Part shown: in pieces, positions 52,874-62,376 of the stretch | How positions within the stretch are numbered: the first letter of the stretch is position 1 | Layout of the letters: every line of letters starts with the position of its first letter | Source of the DNA: JAJRVM01 sp041752115 | GTDB taxonomy: Bacteria > Planctomycetota > Planctomycetia > Pirellulales > Pirellulaceae | Direction of reading: 5' to 3' | Length of the DNA stretch: 64,000 nt | NCBI GenBank assembly: GCA_041752115.1 | Contig: JBGSHS010000134.1 | Coordinates: forward strand, 1 to 64,000 | Made by a program: the position numbers and the translations under genes | The notes under the pieces: generated by a model | What the model was told of the DNA's origin: nothing | Seen by the model: the letters and a program-made list of their open reading frames with translations, nothing else | Databases searched by the model: none

Positions 52874-55603
52874 TCATTTCGCTGGCAGCTGGCTGGTGAA
52901 GTGATATGTGCCGGAAGCGACCTGGCTGTGGAAGAGTCCGTTCTCGACGCTCGCATCACGGATGCCGGCCTGCGATACGACAGGCTTACCACTCTCGCGA
53001 ACTGCGCTGAGCGCCGTTGCCGGTAGGGTGACGGTCGCCGTGGTACTGGGAGGCACGGTCAGATCCCAGGTCAGCGTGTCGCCCTCCACACGCCACGCGC
53101 TGCGGATCTTCCCGTAGCCGGTGATCAGCGAGGCGTCGACCTGCCGCACTCCGCTTTCGAGGCCCGGCGCTGCGATGAAATGCTGAAAGCCCGGCGCGCA
53201 CTCGTCATAACGGATCCCGGCCAGACCTTCGATAAACCACAATCCCACCGAGATCATCGTATTGTGGATCTGCGAGTTATCGCCATCCCATTCTTCCCAG
53301 ATCGTGGTTGCTCCGTGGTCGATCATGTATCCGAAGCTGGGGAAATCCCGCTTGGTGTGCATCAGCGCCACCAGATCATTGCGACGCCGTTCTATGAGAT
53401 ACTTCGTCATGAAATAGTTGCCGTGCATACCCGTATTGAGGTGACCCTGGCGAGTGACCGTGATATCCTTCACCAAGGCGTCCATCACCTGCGGCGCGAC
53501 GCTCGGCGGTGTGATGCCGAAGAGCAACGGCATGACGAGATAGGTCTGCTCGCCGTTGGCGTAGGTGGCGCCATCCGCATTGAGAAAACGTGAGTGAAGC
53601 CGCGCCGCCAGCTCCTTCGCCTGTCGCGCATAGGATTCAGCCTGAGTGTCGTCACCCACGATGTGCCCGATCTTGCTGGCCAACTGCAGACAGTACACCA
53701 GGTAGCAGTTGTTGAAGAAGAGCGTGGAATGGTCGTCGACCCGGTCCTGACCCTGCTTGCGGCCGGGCGGCACCCAGTCACCCAGAAAATTCCACTCCGG
53801 TCCGCTGGCACAGCCGATCCCGACGTAAGGCTGGAGCAGGCCGTCACCCATCTTCGTCTCGATGAAGGCCAGCCATTTCTTCATCACAGGCCATCCCTCT
53901 TCGAGCGGCCGCCGATCGCCGTACGTAAGGTAGATCTGCCAGGGCATCGTGATGCAGAACCCGCTCCAGACCGGCCCGCCACCGGCGTCTTGCGCATAAG
54001 GTACCGTGTAGGGAACATCGCCTTCCTCGTTCTGGGAATCGCGCCAATCGGCAGCCCACTTGGCGTAGAACGGTCCGGTGCGGAAGTTGAGCATTCCCAT
54101 TTCCATCGACGTTCCTGAATCGCCGCCATATCCCAGCCGCTCACGGTGCGGGCAATCGACGGTGTAGCCTCCCAGGCTGAGACTCTTGTAGGTCCAGCAC
54201 ATCATCTCATGGATCTGGTTGAGCAGCGGGTTATCGCACGAGAAGGTCGCGCCCGGCTCGTAGTCGGTGGTGACCAACCAGCCCTTAACTTCGTCCGCTC
54301 TGGGCGCTCGCGGCAGGCCCGTCACCAGCGCATAACGAAACGCTGCATAGTTGAAGCGATTGCGGAACCGCTCACCGCCACCACCCCGCGCCACATACTC
54401 GCTCCGCTGACTGTAGGTCTGGAACTTGCCGTCCGCAAACTGCTTGTCGGCAAACTCCATGGTGATCTTTGTGCCCCGTGCGACGTCGTCGGGCAAGGTC
54501 AGCTCAAACCAGCCGGTGTAGTTGCGGCCCATATCGAGCAGAAAGCCGTTCGCCATCGGCTTGACCGCCGCCAGCTGCACCTCGTCCAGCATGCGGTTCG
54601 GCTCCATCATCTGCGCGGCAATGATCGGAGTGGGAGGATGATGAAGAGCCGCGGCCTGCCAACGGGAGTCGTCGCAATTCGCGGCGTTCCAGTTGGCAAT
54701 CTCCTTTTCTGCTTCCACCAGCTCTCCGCCATAATTGCCGCTGGTACCCGTGCCCAGCGGCGTGATATGGCTGGGGTGCATCTTCCAGGTCGCGTCCGTA
54801 ACGATCGTCAAAGGCTCGACGTCACTGAACGTGAGAGTCAACTCGGCTTTCACCATCGGCCCACCGTTGCCGACATTCTTGAGCACACCCAGCGACCAGC
54901 CGCGACCGAGCCACAGACCGATACAGTTCTCGCCCTGGACAAGGTAGGGAGTGATGTCGTGTGTGAGGTAGAGCCCGCGTCTGCCGTAATCCGAAACCGC
55001 CGGGCTAAGTACATCATCGCCGACCTTACGGCCGTTCACATACAGTTCGTAGTAACCCAATGCGCAGACATAGATGGTGGCGGTGGTGGGAGCTTGCTGC
55101 AACGTGACGGTTTTGCGCAGCCAGGGGAGCGGCCCTTCGTGGTTCTTCATCCAGTCTGCACCGATCCACTCGCCGTTCCAGTCGGCTGCCGAAAGAGGTC
55201 CAACGCTGAGCGATGCGGGTTCGCTCCAGGGCGACGGTGTGTCGGCCTGATCCCACACGCGCACCTTCCACCAACACTGCATCCCTTTCGCCAAGGGCGT
55301 GCCGGCGTACGATACCCATTGAGACTGGTTCGATTCGATCTGGCCTGAATCCCAGAGATTCCCCTGGTCAGCCGCCAGCGTATCCGGCGAGTCAGCCACC
55401 AGCAGCTGGTATGCCGTTTGTTTCAGGCCTCGGTCTCCGGGCGGAATGGCCCACGAAAATCGCGGCAGTGCCCGATCGATTCCCAACGGATTCGTCAGAC
55501 CTTCACAACGTAACTGCTGCGGCGCACCAGGCGCCACACCCCAGGCCGCTGATGAGCACGACGCCATTACCATTATTGCCAGCCACGCCGTCATTCGCCG
55601 CAT
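52874..55603 (-). CDS. exported GH78 alpha-L-rhamnosidase
   Basis: The 909-residue enzyme has a signal peptide (about 1-23). An N-terminal Fn3-like and carbohydrate-binding part follows (LPRFSWAI, TAYQLLVADS, WWKVRVWD), then an (alpha/alpha)6 barrel. The GH78 signature is VDCPHRERLGYGGD with downstream acidic residues, then WLAFIETKMGDG and PSFGYMIDHGATTIWEEWDG. It releases terminal L-rhamnose from glycosides or polysaccharides such as rhamnogalacturonan. ATG 55603 follows GGGAG. It lies between a TIM-barrel-like and an enolase-family gene on the same strand. Confidence 0.94.
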   Translation of the reverse strand: MRRMTAWLAIMVMASCSSAAWGVAPGAPQQLRCEGLTNPLGIDRALPRFSWAIPPGDRGLKQTAYQLLVADSPDTLAADQGNLWDSGQIESNQSQWVSYAGTPLAKGMQCWWKVRVWDQADTPSPWSEPASLSVGPLSAADWNGEWIGADWMKNHEGPLPWLRKTVTLQQAPTTATIYVCALGYYELYVNGRKVGDDVLSPAVSDYGRRGLYLTHDITPYLVQGENCIGLWLGRGWSLGVLKNVGNGGPMVKAELTLTFSDVEPLTIVTDATWKMHPSHITPLGTGTSGNYGGELVEAEKEIANWNAANCDDSRWQAAALHHPPTPIIAAQMMEPNRMLDEVQLAAVKPMANGFLLDMGRNYTGWFELTLPDDVARGTKITMEFADKQFADGKFQTYSQRSEYVARGGGGERFRNRFNYAAFRYALVTGLPRAPRADEVKGWLVTTDYEPGATFSCDNPLLNQIHEMMCWTYKSLSLGGYTVDCPHRERLGYGGDSGTSMEMGMLNFRTGPFYAKWAADWRDSQNEEGDVPYTVPYAQDAGGGPVWSGFCITMPWQIYLTYGDRRPLEEGWPVMKKWLAFIETKMGDGLLQPYVGIGCASGPEWNFLGDWVPPGRKQGQDRVDDHSTLFFNNCYLVYCLQLASKIGHIVGDDTQAESYARQAKELAARLHSRFLNADGATYANGEQTYLVMPLLFGITPPSVAPQVMDALVKDITVTRQGHLNTGMHGNYFMTKYLIERRRNDLVALMHTKRDFPSFGYMIDHGATTIWEEWDGDNSQIHNTMISVGLWFIEGLAGIRYDECAPGFQHFIAAPGLESGVRQVDASLITGYGKIRSAWRVEGDTLTWDLTVPPSTTATVTLPATALSAVRESGKPVVSQAGIRDASVENGLFHSQVASGTYHFTSQLPAK

Positions 55604-55728
55604 CGTTGAAGCTCCCAGTTGTGTATCGTCTCGCCAGCCTCCTACGTCGCTCGCGCAAGTGACGAGGATCTGTCCACCATCGTAACAGAATTGTCGCGGC
55701 AGTTCGATGATAGGGCGAGTTGCTGCCG

Positions 55729-56991
55729 TTACTTCGGCAGCTCGCTCTTCTGGTAGGAGGCTTTTTCGAGCCAGGCAGGGTTGATCGTGACACCCCAGCC
55801 GGGACCGTCCGGGATCTTGACCTTACCGTCCCGGACAGCAAGTGCGGGGCTGTAGATCGTTTCACCTTGGTTCACGTCCCCTTCGATGGTGAATTCGACG
55901 AACGGACCGGCGTTGGGAATCGCCGCCATCAGGTGCAACGCGAACAGCGTGACCAGCGAGAGATGCGAGGAGTGCGGCACGACGGGCTTGCCGGCCTGCT
56001 GGCCCATCTTCGCCACTCGCCAAGCGCGCGTGAAGCCACCGATGTAACAGAGGTCCGGCTGGAGGATGTCCACGACATTCAGGCTGATCATCCGCCGCCA
56101 TTGGGCCAGATCGTTGTCCTGTTCACCTCCCGCCACATGCATGTCGAGCGTCGCAGCAACTTCCGCCGTCCACTCCAATTCCCAATAGGGACACGGCTCC
56201 TCGAACAGGAAGTAGCGATGATCTTCCATGCGGCGCCCCACTTCGATCGCTTTCGGTGGGCTATAGCAGCTGTTGCCGTCCGCCAGCAACTCCACAGCGT
56301 CACCAACGGCCTTTCGGACTGCCGGAATAAGATTCTCCGAGCGACCGGGCGCGGCATCGCGATCATGCCCCGTCGGCACGCCCAACCTCACCTTGAAGGC
56401 GGTGTACCCCAGCGAGTCTCGCAGCTTGACCAGACGTGCCGCCTCGTCCTCCGGCGAGATGTCTCGTCGCATACTCGATCCGTACACGGGAAACGGATCG
56501 GTCTTGCCTCCCACCAATTCGCACACAGGTTTGCCGTGGATCTTTCCATAGAGATCCCAGATGGCTGTGTCGATCCCGGAGAGCGCTCGGCAGACATACG
56601 ACCACGGGTATTTCATATTGGAGTCGATAACACGGTCCACCAGATCGTCGATCCCCGCCGGGTCGCTGCCCAGCACGCGTGGGGCCACCTGGCGGTGCAG
56701 GACCGTGGCCGTGATATCAGGGTCAAACGATGACATCTGCCCGAATCCCTCCTGGCCATCACTGGTCGTGATGCGCACCATGCCGTACGCACCGAGCGTC
56801 CAGGACTCAACTTTTGCGATCTTCAAGCCTGGTTCAATGATTCGAAAGTCCACGTAGTCTTCCGTGCGCCCCAAGTACGGATACGATTGTGCCTGTTGGG
56901 TGGCCTCGTCAGAAAACGAGGTGGCCGGCAGACAAGAAGCGGCGGCCAGCGCGGCCGCGCCACGAAGCAATTCGCGTCGTTGCAGTTGCAT
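55729..56991 (-). CDS. Tat-exported enolase-superfamily sugar-acid dehydratase
   Basis: The 420-residue protein is of the mandelate racemase/muconate lactonising class. A Tat signal (RRELLRG, 5-11) and capping domain precede the barrel, with metal ligands Asp238 (LADGN), Glu264 (FEEP) and Glu290 (AGGEQ). The acid/base pair is Lys200-x-Arg202 and His340. The KxR pair and final His match sugar-acid dehydratases. With a rhamnosidase beside it, a rhamnonate-like substrate is reasonable but unproven. Export by Tat is unusual for a dehydratase and common in planctomycete versions. GGAGG precedes ATG 56991. Confidence 0.9.
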   Translation of the reverse strand: MQLQRRELLRGAAALAAASCLPATSFSDEATQQAQSYPYLGRTEDYVDFRIIEPGLKIAKVESWTLGAYGMVRITTSDGQEGFGQMSSFDPDITATVLHRQVAPRVLGSDPAGIDDLVDRVIDSNMKYPWSYVCRALSGIDTAIWDLYGKIHGKPVCELVGGKTDPFPVYGSSMRRDISPEDEAARLVKLRDSLGYTAFKVRLGVPTGHDRDAAPGRSENLIPAVRKAVGDAVELLADGNSCYSPPKAIEVGRRMEDHRYFLFEEPCPYWELEWTAEVAATLDMHVAGGEQDNDLAQWRRMISLNVVDILQPDLCYIGGFTRAWRVAKMGQQAGKPVVPHSSHLSLVTLFALHLMAAIPNAGPFVEFTIEGDVNQGETIYSPALAVRDGKVKIPDGPGWGVTINPAWLEKASYQKSELPK

Positions 56992-57610
56992 GATGAGCCT
57001 CCGGGTCTAGTGGAAGATCCTCATTATAGAGCCTGTCGTGACCTGAGAGACACATCCAGTTCCAGAATGACCATCGTTGTGCATCGAGACGACCGTGTCG
57101 TCCGCTGCCCTGTCACTATCTCGAGTTGGACGTCGGGTAGAACGAGCAAAGCCCTTACCACCCGATGCCCCTGAAGAGCCCCCTCCAGTGGCAAGCTGCC
57201 CATTCCGACGTTCCCGATTCCCATTTCGCTGGTCTGAGGAAAATAGATCAGGGGGAAGTAGATCAGGATCATTGCTTCTGCTTCGGAATTGCGGGTGTCT
57301 GCTTCCGCTCTCTTCGCGATAGGCCCCTGTCCACCATCGACGTGCACCGAGTGGCGAAGGGCAGTGCCGAAGGGCAAAGTCGAACCGCTGGACGTTGGGC
57401 ATCCGTGTTGAGCTTGATCTTGCCCCGGCTAAAATGGGCTTGCATGATTCGGGGAACCCACGAATGGGATGAGGATGTGCCTCTGCCTGCTTGCAAGCAG
57501 TGCCATTCGGGTCGCCGCGCACATTGCGTTTGACAACGCAGTGGCAGAGGTCCCAGGATCATGCAAGTCTACGCACAATGAGCCATTACCCTTGTTAACA
57601 GAGCCTGGCG
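56992..57610. other. divergent gap between the enolase-family gene and the beta-helix gene
   Basis: This 619-base gap should hold both promoters. It contains a tandem 15-bp motif (TAGATCAGG at 57244 and 57259). Around 57295-57420 is text whose minus-strand translation reads like a recurring spurious planctomycete 'RPAVRLCPSALP' string, which suggests a dispersed repeat; that resemblance is from memory. No coding frame is convincing. Confidence 0.5.
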
Positions 57611-60600
57611 ATGATGGGACAACACCATATTTTCTTGTCGGTCGGCGTCTCCACCTTCCTTACTTTGCTGAGGCCGGCGCTCAGCGCCAATGAGCCGACC
57701 GTCTGGGCCTGGCAGGATCCCCAGGCGCGTGTGTTGCCGACCGGCGATCTGGACTGGCAGCCGCAACCGTTCGTTTACATGGCCGGCGATTCAGTCCGCT
57801 ATATCGACTACGATGCGGGCCACGATGCCAGCCCGGGTACCCGAGAGGAGCCCTGGCAGCACCATCCATGGGATCCGGCCGCCCAAGGACTAAGCGCGTC
57901 GGCCAAGGGCATTGATACCTATGTATTCAAACGCGGCGTTGTCTACCGTGGCGAGTTGGTTGTCCGTGAGTCTGGCAAGCCCGGCCAACCGATTCGCTTG
58001 ACCAGTGATCCCACCTGGGGCCAGGGCGAAGCGGTGATCGTTGGCTCCGAACACGTCACCGGCTGGCGTCGCGGGGCACACCCCAAGATGCCCGAGCCTG
58101 AGAAGGTCTGGAATGTGGACCTCGACTATGCTCCACGCAACGTGTGGATGGTTCACGGCGAAGGAAACATCGTCCGCATTCCGTTGGCCCGTACGCCGAA
58201 CTGGCAGGTCTCCGATCCCGATGATATCAAGAGCGAGTGGTTCCAGTTCAACAACCCCGACGATCGCGATGTCTGGGGCGCGAAAGAAAAATTGGGTGAC
58301 GTGGAATACCCCATGGGCTACGACACGGTCAACTTGACCCGTGACGCCGAATACTACCAGGATGCGTTGATCTACTCTGAGTATGGCTGGGTGATGGGAA
58401 CCCCATACTCATCGCGCGTAATCAGGTTCGACCCCGCCAAACACAGTCTCACCTTCGGCGGGCAATGGGGCGGTGGTATCGGCGCTTACCACTATCCCCG
58501 GCACGTGCGGTACTACCTGGAAGACAAGCCGCAATACCTGGACGATGATGAGATGGGCGAGTTCTGGTTCGACCAGCAGGGTGAGGGCGGCCGCCTCTAC
58601 CTCCGCCTTCCCGGCGACGTCGACCCCAACGGCGCTCACATCGAAGTCGCCAAGCGCCGGAATCTCATCGACAGCGATTGCATGAGCCACATTCACATTT
58701 CCGGCCTCGCCATGCGACAGACCAACGTCTGGTTCGACCTGACGGCGTTGCCGAGCAAGGAGGTGGACGTGGCGTGCATCCGCTTGTTGGGGCGGGGAAA
58801 CGACCTGGTGGTGGCCAATTGCACGTTCGAGCACGTTCACCAGCCCATCCGCTTCAAGGCGGTCGGCAAAGATGACGTCATCGATGGGGTGGTGATTCGC
58901 GACAATCTGATCCAGGACACCGACCACGGCGCAATCACGCTGGCCGAAGGGGGCGATTGGGGCGAGGAGTTTACGCCCGGCCGCCTGCTGGATATCAAGG
59001 TGCTCCGCAACCGACTGCACGAAATAGGTCACCGCCCCACACGCTATGGCCAGGGTCATGCCATCGAGATCGAGCCGGCCGAAACCGTGGAAGTGGCCGG
59101 AAACGTGCTCGATCGGCTGTACGGAGCCGGCATTTTCGTCTTCGGCGGCAAGCAGTCGTATTCCCGCAACGACCGGCCACTGACCCGCATCCTCATCCAT
59201 CACAATAAGGTCGTCGATTCGCTATTGAACAACAATGACTGGGGCGGCATCGAGACTTGGCAGGGCGGGCCGACTTACGTGTTCGACAACATTTCCGGCA
59301 ACCCGGGCGGATACAAGCTGTGGTCGGAGATGATCCACGGGACCGCCGGGAAGAAGCCGGACAGCGCCCGTTTCGGGCATGCTTATTATATGGACGGCGG
59401 ATTCAAACACTACTACTTCAACAATATCGCCTGGGGGAGGTCAAAAGACCCGTTCGACCGCCTGGGTAACACAGCCGCGTTCCAGGAGATCATTGGCTAC
59501 TCAGACTCGATTTTTAATAACACGGTCTACAACTTCGTGAATGGCTCGCGACGGCAGGTGCCGGTCGCGGGGCGCAACAGGTACCTGGGCAACATCTGGC
59601 AGGGGATCGGCCACATGGTCTTCCGCCACGCTGATCCTAAAGGCCTGCCTGCCGATCCCAACGCTGCCGATGCCCTGGGAGATGCCTCCGACTACCATCA
59701 CGCCTCCAACGCTTACGTGTCGAACGTGTTCTTTGACGTGCCTAGGATGTTCGCCGTGTTCGAGACTTCGGGGCGATGGCATGGAACGCTGGACGGCTTC
59801 CGCCGTGCTCTGGCAATGCGCGGCTCGATCGGCGACCCGGGCGAAGTGGTCGCTCAGGCGCCCCTGCGCGATGCGGCGCACCACGATTTTCGCCCTACGG
59901 CGGTGGCCTATGGCAAAGGCGTTCGCGTGTTCGTGCCATGGGGCCTGTGTGCCACCGTCGCGGAGTGGGATTTCTACCACACCGGCAACGACCCGACGCT
60001 GATCCTCGATGACCATTTCCACATGGCTCCGTACTACTTCGGCCGCGATACGTATTACAGGAATCCGACGTATCCGTTGCGGACCGTGAACATGGCGGAC
60101 GAGGACTTCGTCCCGGGCCCGCTGGAGGACTGGGTCCGGGGAGCGCTGCAATTCGGCGGCACGAACAAACGCCACTACGCCGTGCTCCTGCATTCGTCGC
60201 TGGCCGGAGCCCCGCCACAGGATGAGCCGCCTCAGATCGAGAACCGGCCGCACGCCAAGATCACGTTCGAGACGCCCGAGAGCTTCGTCCTTGATCAGCC
60301 CGCCGAGGTCAAGCTGAAGCTGCATGACGTTCAGCCAGGCATGAAGATTCGGCTCGACCTGCATTGGCAGCGAAACAGCGGCGCCTTCGGCGGCATGAAC
60401 GCCTGGGGCGGTCCGGAGCAAACGGTTTCCGGCGAAGGCCCATACGTCTTCCAGTTCACGCCCGTGGCGAAACCGGACCTGGCGTATTTTGTCGTCACGG
60501 CATTCACGACGCCGACCGGCGACTGGCAGGACCGTGTGGACCTGGCTACTTGGGGCGTGCCGGCCCAGGCCGTCGCTCCCGCGGAAAGCTATCGCAGCCC

Positions 60601-61129
60601 TGCGATCGAAAAAACGAATTTCCTGATCGAAGCGTACTTCCGCACGGAGCCGGGCCATACCGGCAGCGTCCTGCTGCAAAAGAAAGACGACGCGGGCTAT
60701 GCCTTGACGGTCGACACCCATGGCGGCCTGACCTTCCAGGTAGCTGGCGAAGGCGAAACAGGCCTCGTGCAAACCACCGCCAAAGTGAACGACGGCGACT
60801 GGCACCACGTGATCGCGGAGGCGGACCGCACCGCCAAGCAACTGAGGCTCTATGTCGACGGGCGCTGCGACGCGGAGGCCGATGGCGTCGGGCCCGTATC
60901 GCTCGCCAACCAAGCGGACCTGTTCGTTGGGGGCCATCCCAACGGCGGATACCTGGCCGGAACGATCGAATTCATGCGAATGTCTCTGGGCACATTAGAC
61001 GATGCGAAGACGACGATTGAGGAGTTGTACGCTTGGGAGTTTTCGGGGCCGTTCCTGGAAGACTTCTTGGGCCGGCGTCCCGATGGTCGACGCGACGCAG
61101 GTGCCATCCAGCACGTCGAGATAAACTGA
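57611..61129 (+). CDS. exported beta-helix and LamG protein, candidate polysaccharide lyase
   Basis: The 1172-residue protein has a signal peptide (1-26, ...ALSA-NEP). A right-handed parallel beta-helix follows (about 70-520) with coils such as IHISGLAMRQTNVWF, VVANCTFEHVHQPIRF and VVIRDNLIQDTDHGAIT. Domains of unclear type come next (about 520-900), then an Fn3-like part and a C-terminal LamG/concanavalin-like domain (about 985-1150, with VNDGDWHHVIAEADRTAKQLRLYVDG). The family is typical of secreted planctomycete glycan-binding enzymes. No catalytic triad can be named. It is divergent from the GH78/enolase genes and likely belongs to the same carbohydrate use. Confidence 0.85.
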   Translation: MMGQHHIFLSVGVSTFLTLLRPALSANEPTVWAWQDPQARVLPTGDLDWQPQPFVYMAGDSVRYIDYDAGHDASPGTREEPWQHHPWDPAAQGLSASAKGIDTYVFKRGVVYRGELVVRESGKPGQPIRLTSDPTWGQGEAVIVGSEHVTGWRRGAHPKMPEPEKVWNVDLDYAPRNVWMVHGEGNIVRIPLARTPNWQVSDPDDIKSEWFQFNNPDDRDVWGAKEKLGDVEYPMGYDTVNLTRDAEYYQDALIYSEYGWVMGTPYSSRVIRFDPAKHSLTFGGQWGGGIGAYHYPRHVRYYLEDKPQYLDDDEMGEFWFDQQGEGGRLYLRLPGDVDPNGAHIEVAKRRNLIDSDCMSHIHISGLAMRQTNVWFDLTALPSKEVDVACIRLLGRGNDLVVANCTFEHVHQPIRFKAVGKDDVIDGVVIRDNLIQDTDHGAITLAEGGDWGEEFTPGRLLDIKVLRNRLHEIGHRPTRYGQGHAIEIEPAETVEVAGNVLDRLYGAGIFVFGGKQSYSRNDRPLTRILIHHNKVVDSLLNNNDWGGIETWQGGPTYVFDNISGNPGGYKLWSEMIHGTAGKKPDSARFGHAYYMDGGFKHYYFNNIAWGRSKDPFDRLGNTAAFQEIIGYSDSIFNNTVYNFVNGSRRQVPVAGRNRYLGNIWQGIGHMVFRHADPKGLPADPNAADALGDASDYHHASNAYVSNVFFDVPRMFAVFETSGRWHGTLDGFRRALAMRGSIGDPGEVVAQAPLRDAAHHDFRPTAVAYGKGVRVFVPWGLCATVAEWDFYHTGNDPTLILDDHFHMAPYYFGRDTYYRNPTYPLRTVNMADEDFVPGPLEDWVRGALQFGGTNKRHYAVLLHSSLAGAPPQDEPPQIENRPHAKITFETPESFVLDQPAEVKLKLHDVQPGMKIRLDLHWQRNSGAFGGMNAWGGPEQTVSGEGPYVFQFTPVAKPDLAYFVVTAFTTPTGDWQDRVDLATWGVPAQAVAPAESYRSPAIEKTNFLIEAYFRTEPGHTGSVLLQKKDDAGYALTVDTHGGLTFQVAGEGETGLVQTTAKVNDGDWHHVIAEADRTAKQLRLYVDGRCDAEADGVGPVSLANQADLFVGGHPNGGYLAGTIEFMRMSLGTLDDAKTTIEELYAWEFSGPFLEDFLGRRPDGRRDAGAIQHVEIN

Positions 61130-62376
61130 AACAGATCATCGGTCGAGAAGTCATTCCCGCTCAAGGGAGCCACTGCCTGCCGCCAGATCTCTGGCAGATA
61201 TCCGCGCCCTTCGCTTATTGATACCCAGGAAAGTTCTGACCCACTTCATGGCTGTCGTTCCGGGGAATCCGGGCCTCCGTTGGAGGACCTCGGTTCACTC
61301 CTTACCTGAAACTCAATAGAGCACAGAGATTGTCGCGGCAAAGGAAAATGCCCGCGTTACGCATCTTCGAAGTAACCCTAACTTAGCCGATTCCGATCGG
61401 TCCACCAATCCTTCCGCAGGGCAACGCGTGCTGTCATGACAGTGACAACTGCGGGGCTTGCCAGCAGTGCCGCATCGTTGCTCATCCAACGCCTGTATTC
61501 CGCGGACGGGTCAGAACCAAAGAGAGCCGTGTCCGTGAGTCACGACCGCGAGACAGCTCACGCCAAGGCGCAAAGGCGCCAAGTCAATCGAACAACAACC
61601 GGGAGGGATCAGGGCGTTTGCTCTCGCGTCTCTGCTCTCGCCAATCTGCTTTCACCAATGCGCGAGCCCGCCTGAACTGGTCACTTCAAGGGTCAGAAGG
61701 TAGAAGCGACTCCCGACCCTTTCGCCCACCGCTTCTCGCCGCTCCGGGGGCCAATTCTGGTTCGCAAACAGCGTTTTCGGCAGCGTCTCCCGGCACATTC
61801 TACTCGAGGTGGGTCCATCCTGACTCGTTTGTCCGTCGACCTTCGTTGCGAACGCCTTCCCGGAATTCATATCCAGCTCACCGCTCACCCTCGTGGAAAC
61901 CGATGCAACTTCGAATATCCGCCCACCCGTGGCGAGCTCCCCTTGTTGCATTGCAGTCCCCCATTCGCTTCACCGTGGACCATCGAGAGCTGCGAGGTTA
62001 GAATCGTGTTTGCCGGGGAGTGGGTCTCTATTGAGCACGACTGTCGAGTGAAACGAAACTGAAACAGCTCCAGTCATTGGTGAAAGCCGGCCCACCTCCC
62101 CATTTCTCTCCCTGATTGATCGGCGATTGTCATGACGTCCATTCAATTAGGATCCAAAAGTCGACGCCAGCGGGATCTTGCACCTCGCTGTGCCTGTGGG
62201 AAAACACCTGGAGTATTCCTTGGACGGCGTGCGTGTCAGCAAAGGCGATGGAAGGGAAGCAGAGTGTCTGCTTCCGGCCTCTGCTTCTTGGCCATCGCTC
62301 CGATGGGCGAGAGAGACTGTCCAACCATACACCGACAGCGATTTGCCTCTCGATCATGCCGGGAGCATCGGCCTGC
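61130..62376. other. 1.25-kb gap with repeat-like fragments
   Basis: No gene is credible here. Visible items are a 12-bp palindrome CTGTCATGACAG at 61431-61442, a short hairpin CCTCCgttGGAGG near 61271, and the string GCCAAGGCGCAAAGGCGCCA around 61563-61582. That string resembles a dispersed 'aaggcgcaaagg' motif seen in several phyla. Open frames on both strands overlap each other and have no family resemblance. Part may be decayed sequence. Confidence 0.5.

Noticed and set aside
54146..55348. 400-codon plus frame opposite the rhamnosidase
   Set aside because: The GH78 signature is on minus; the plus frame lacks any recognised motif.
57007..57533. Overlapping frames on both strands in front of the beta-helix gene
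   Set aside because: Translations look like repeat-derived strings; no conserved domain, and the promoters of two divergent genes must be here.
59501..60937. 478-codon minus frame opposite the beta-helix/LamG gene
   Set aside because: The plus strand carries a signal peptide and LamG motif; the minus frame has the usual shadow composition.
61436..62001. Small plus-strand frames in the 1.25-kb gap
   Set aside because: They overlap one another, include repeat-like text (HAKAQRRQ) and lack Shine-Dalgarno sites.
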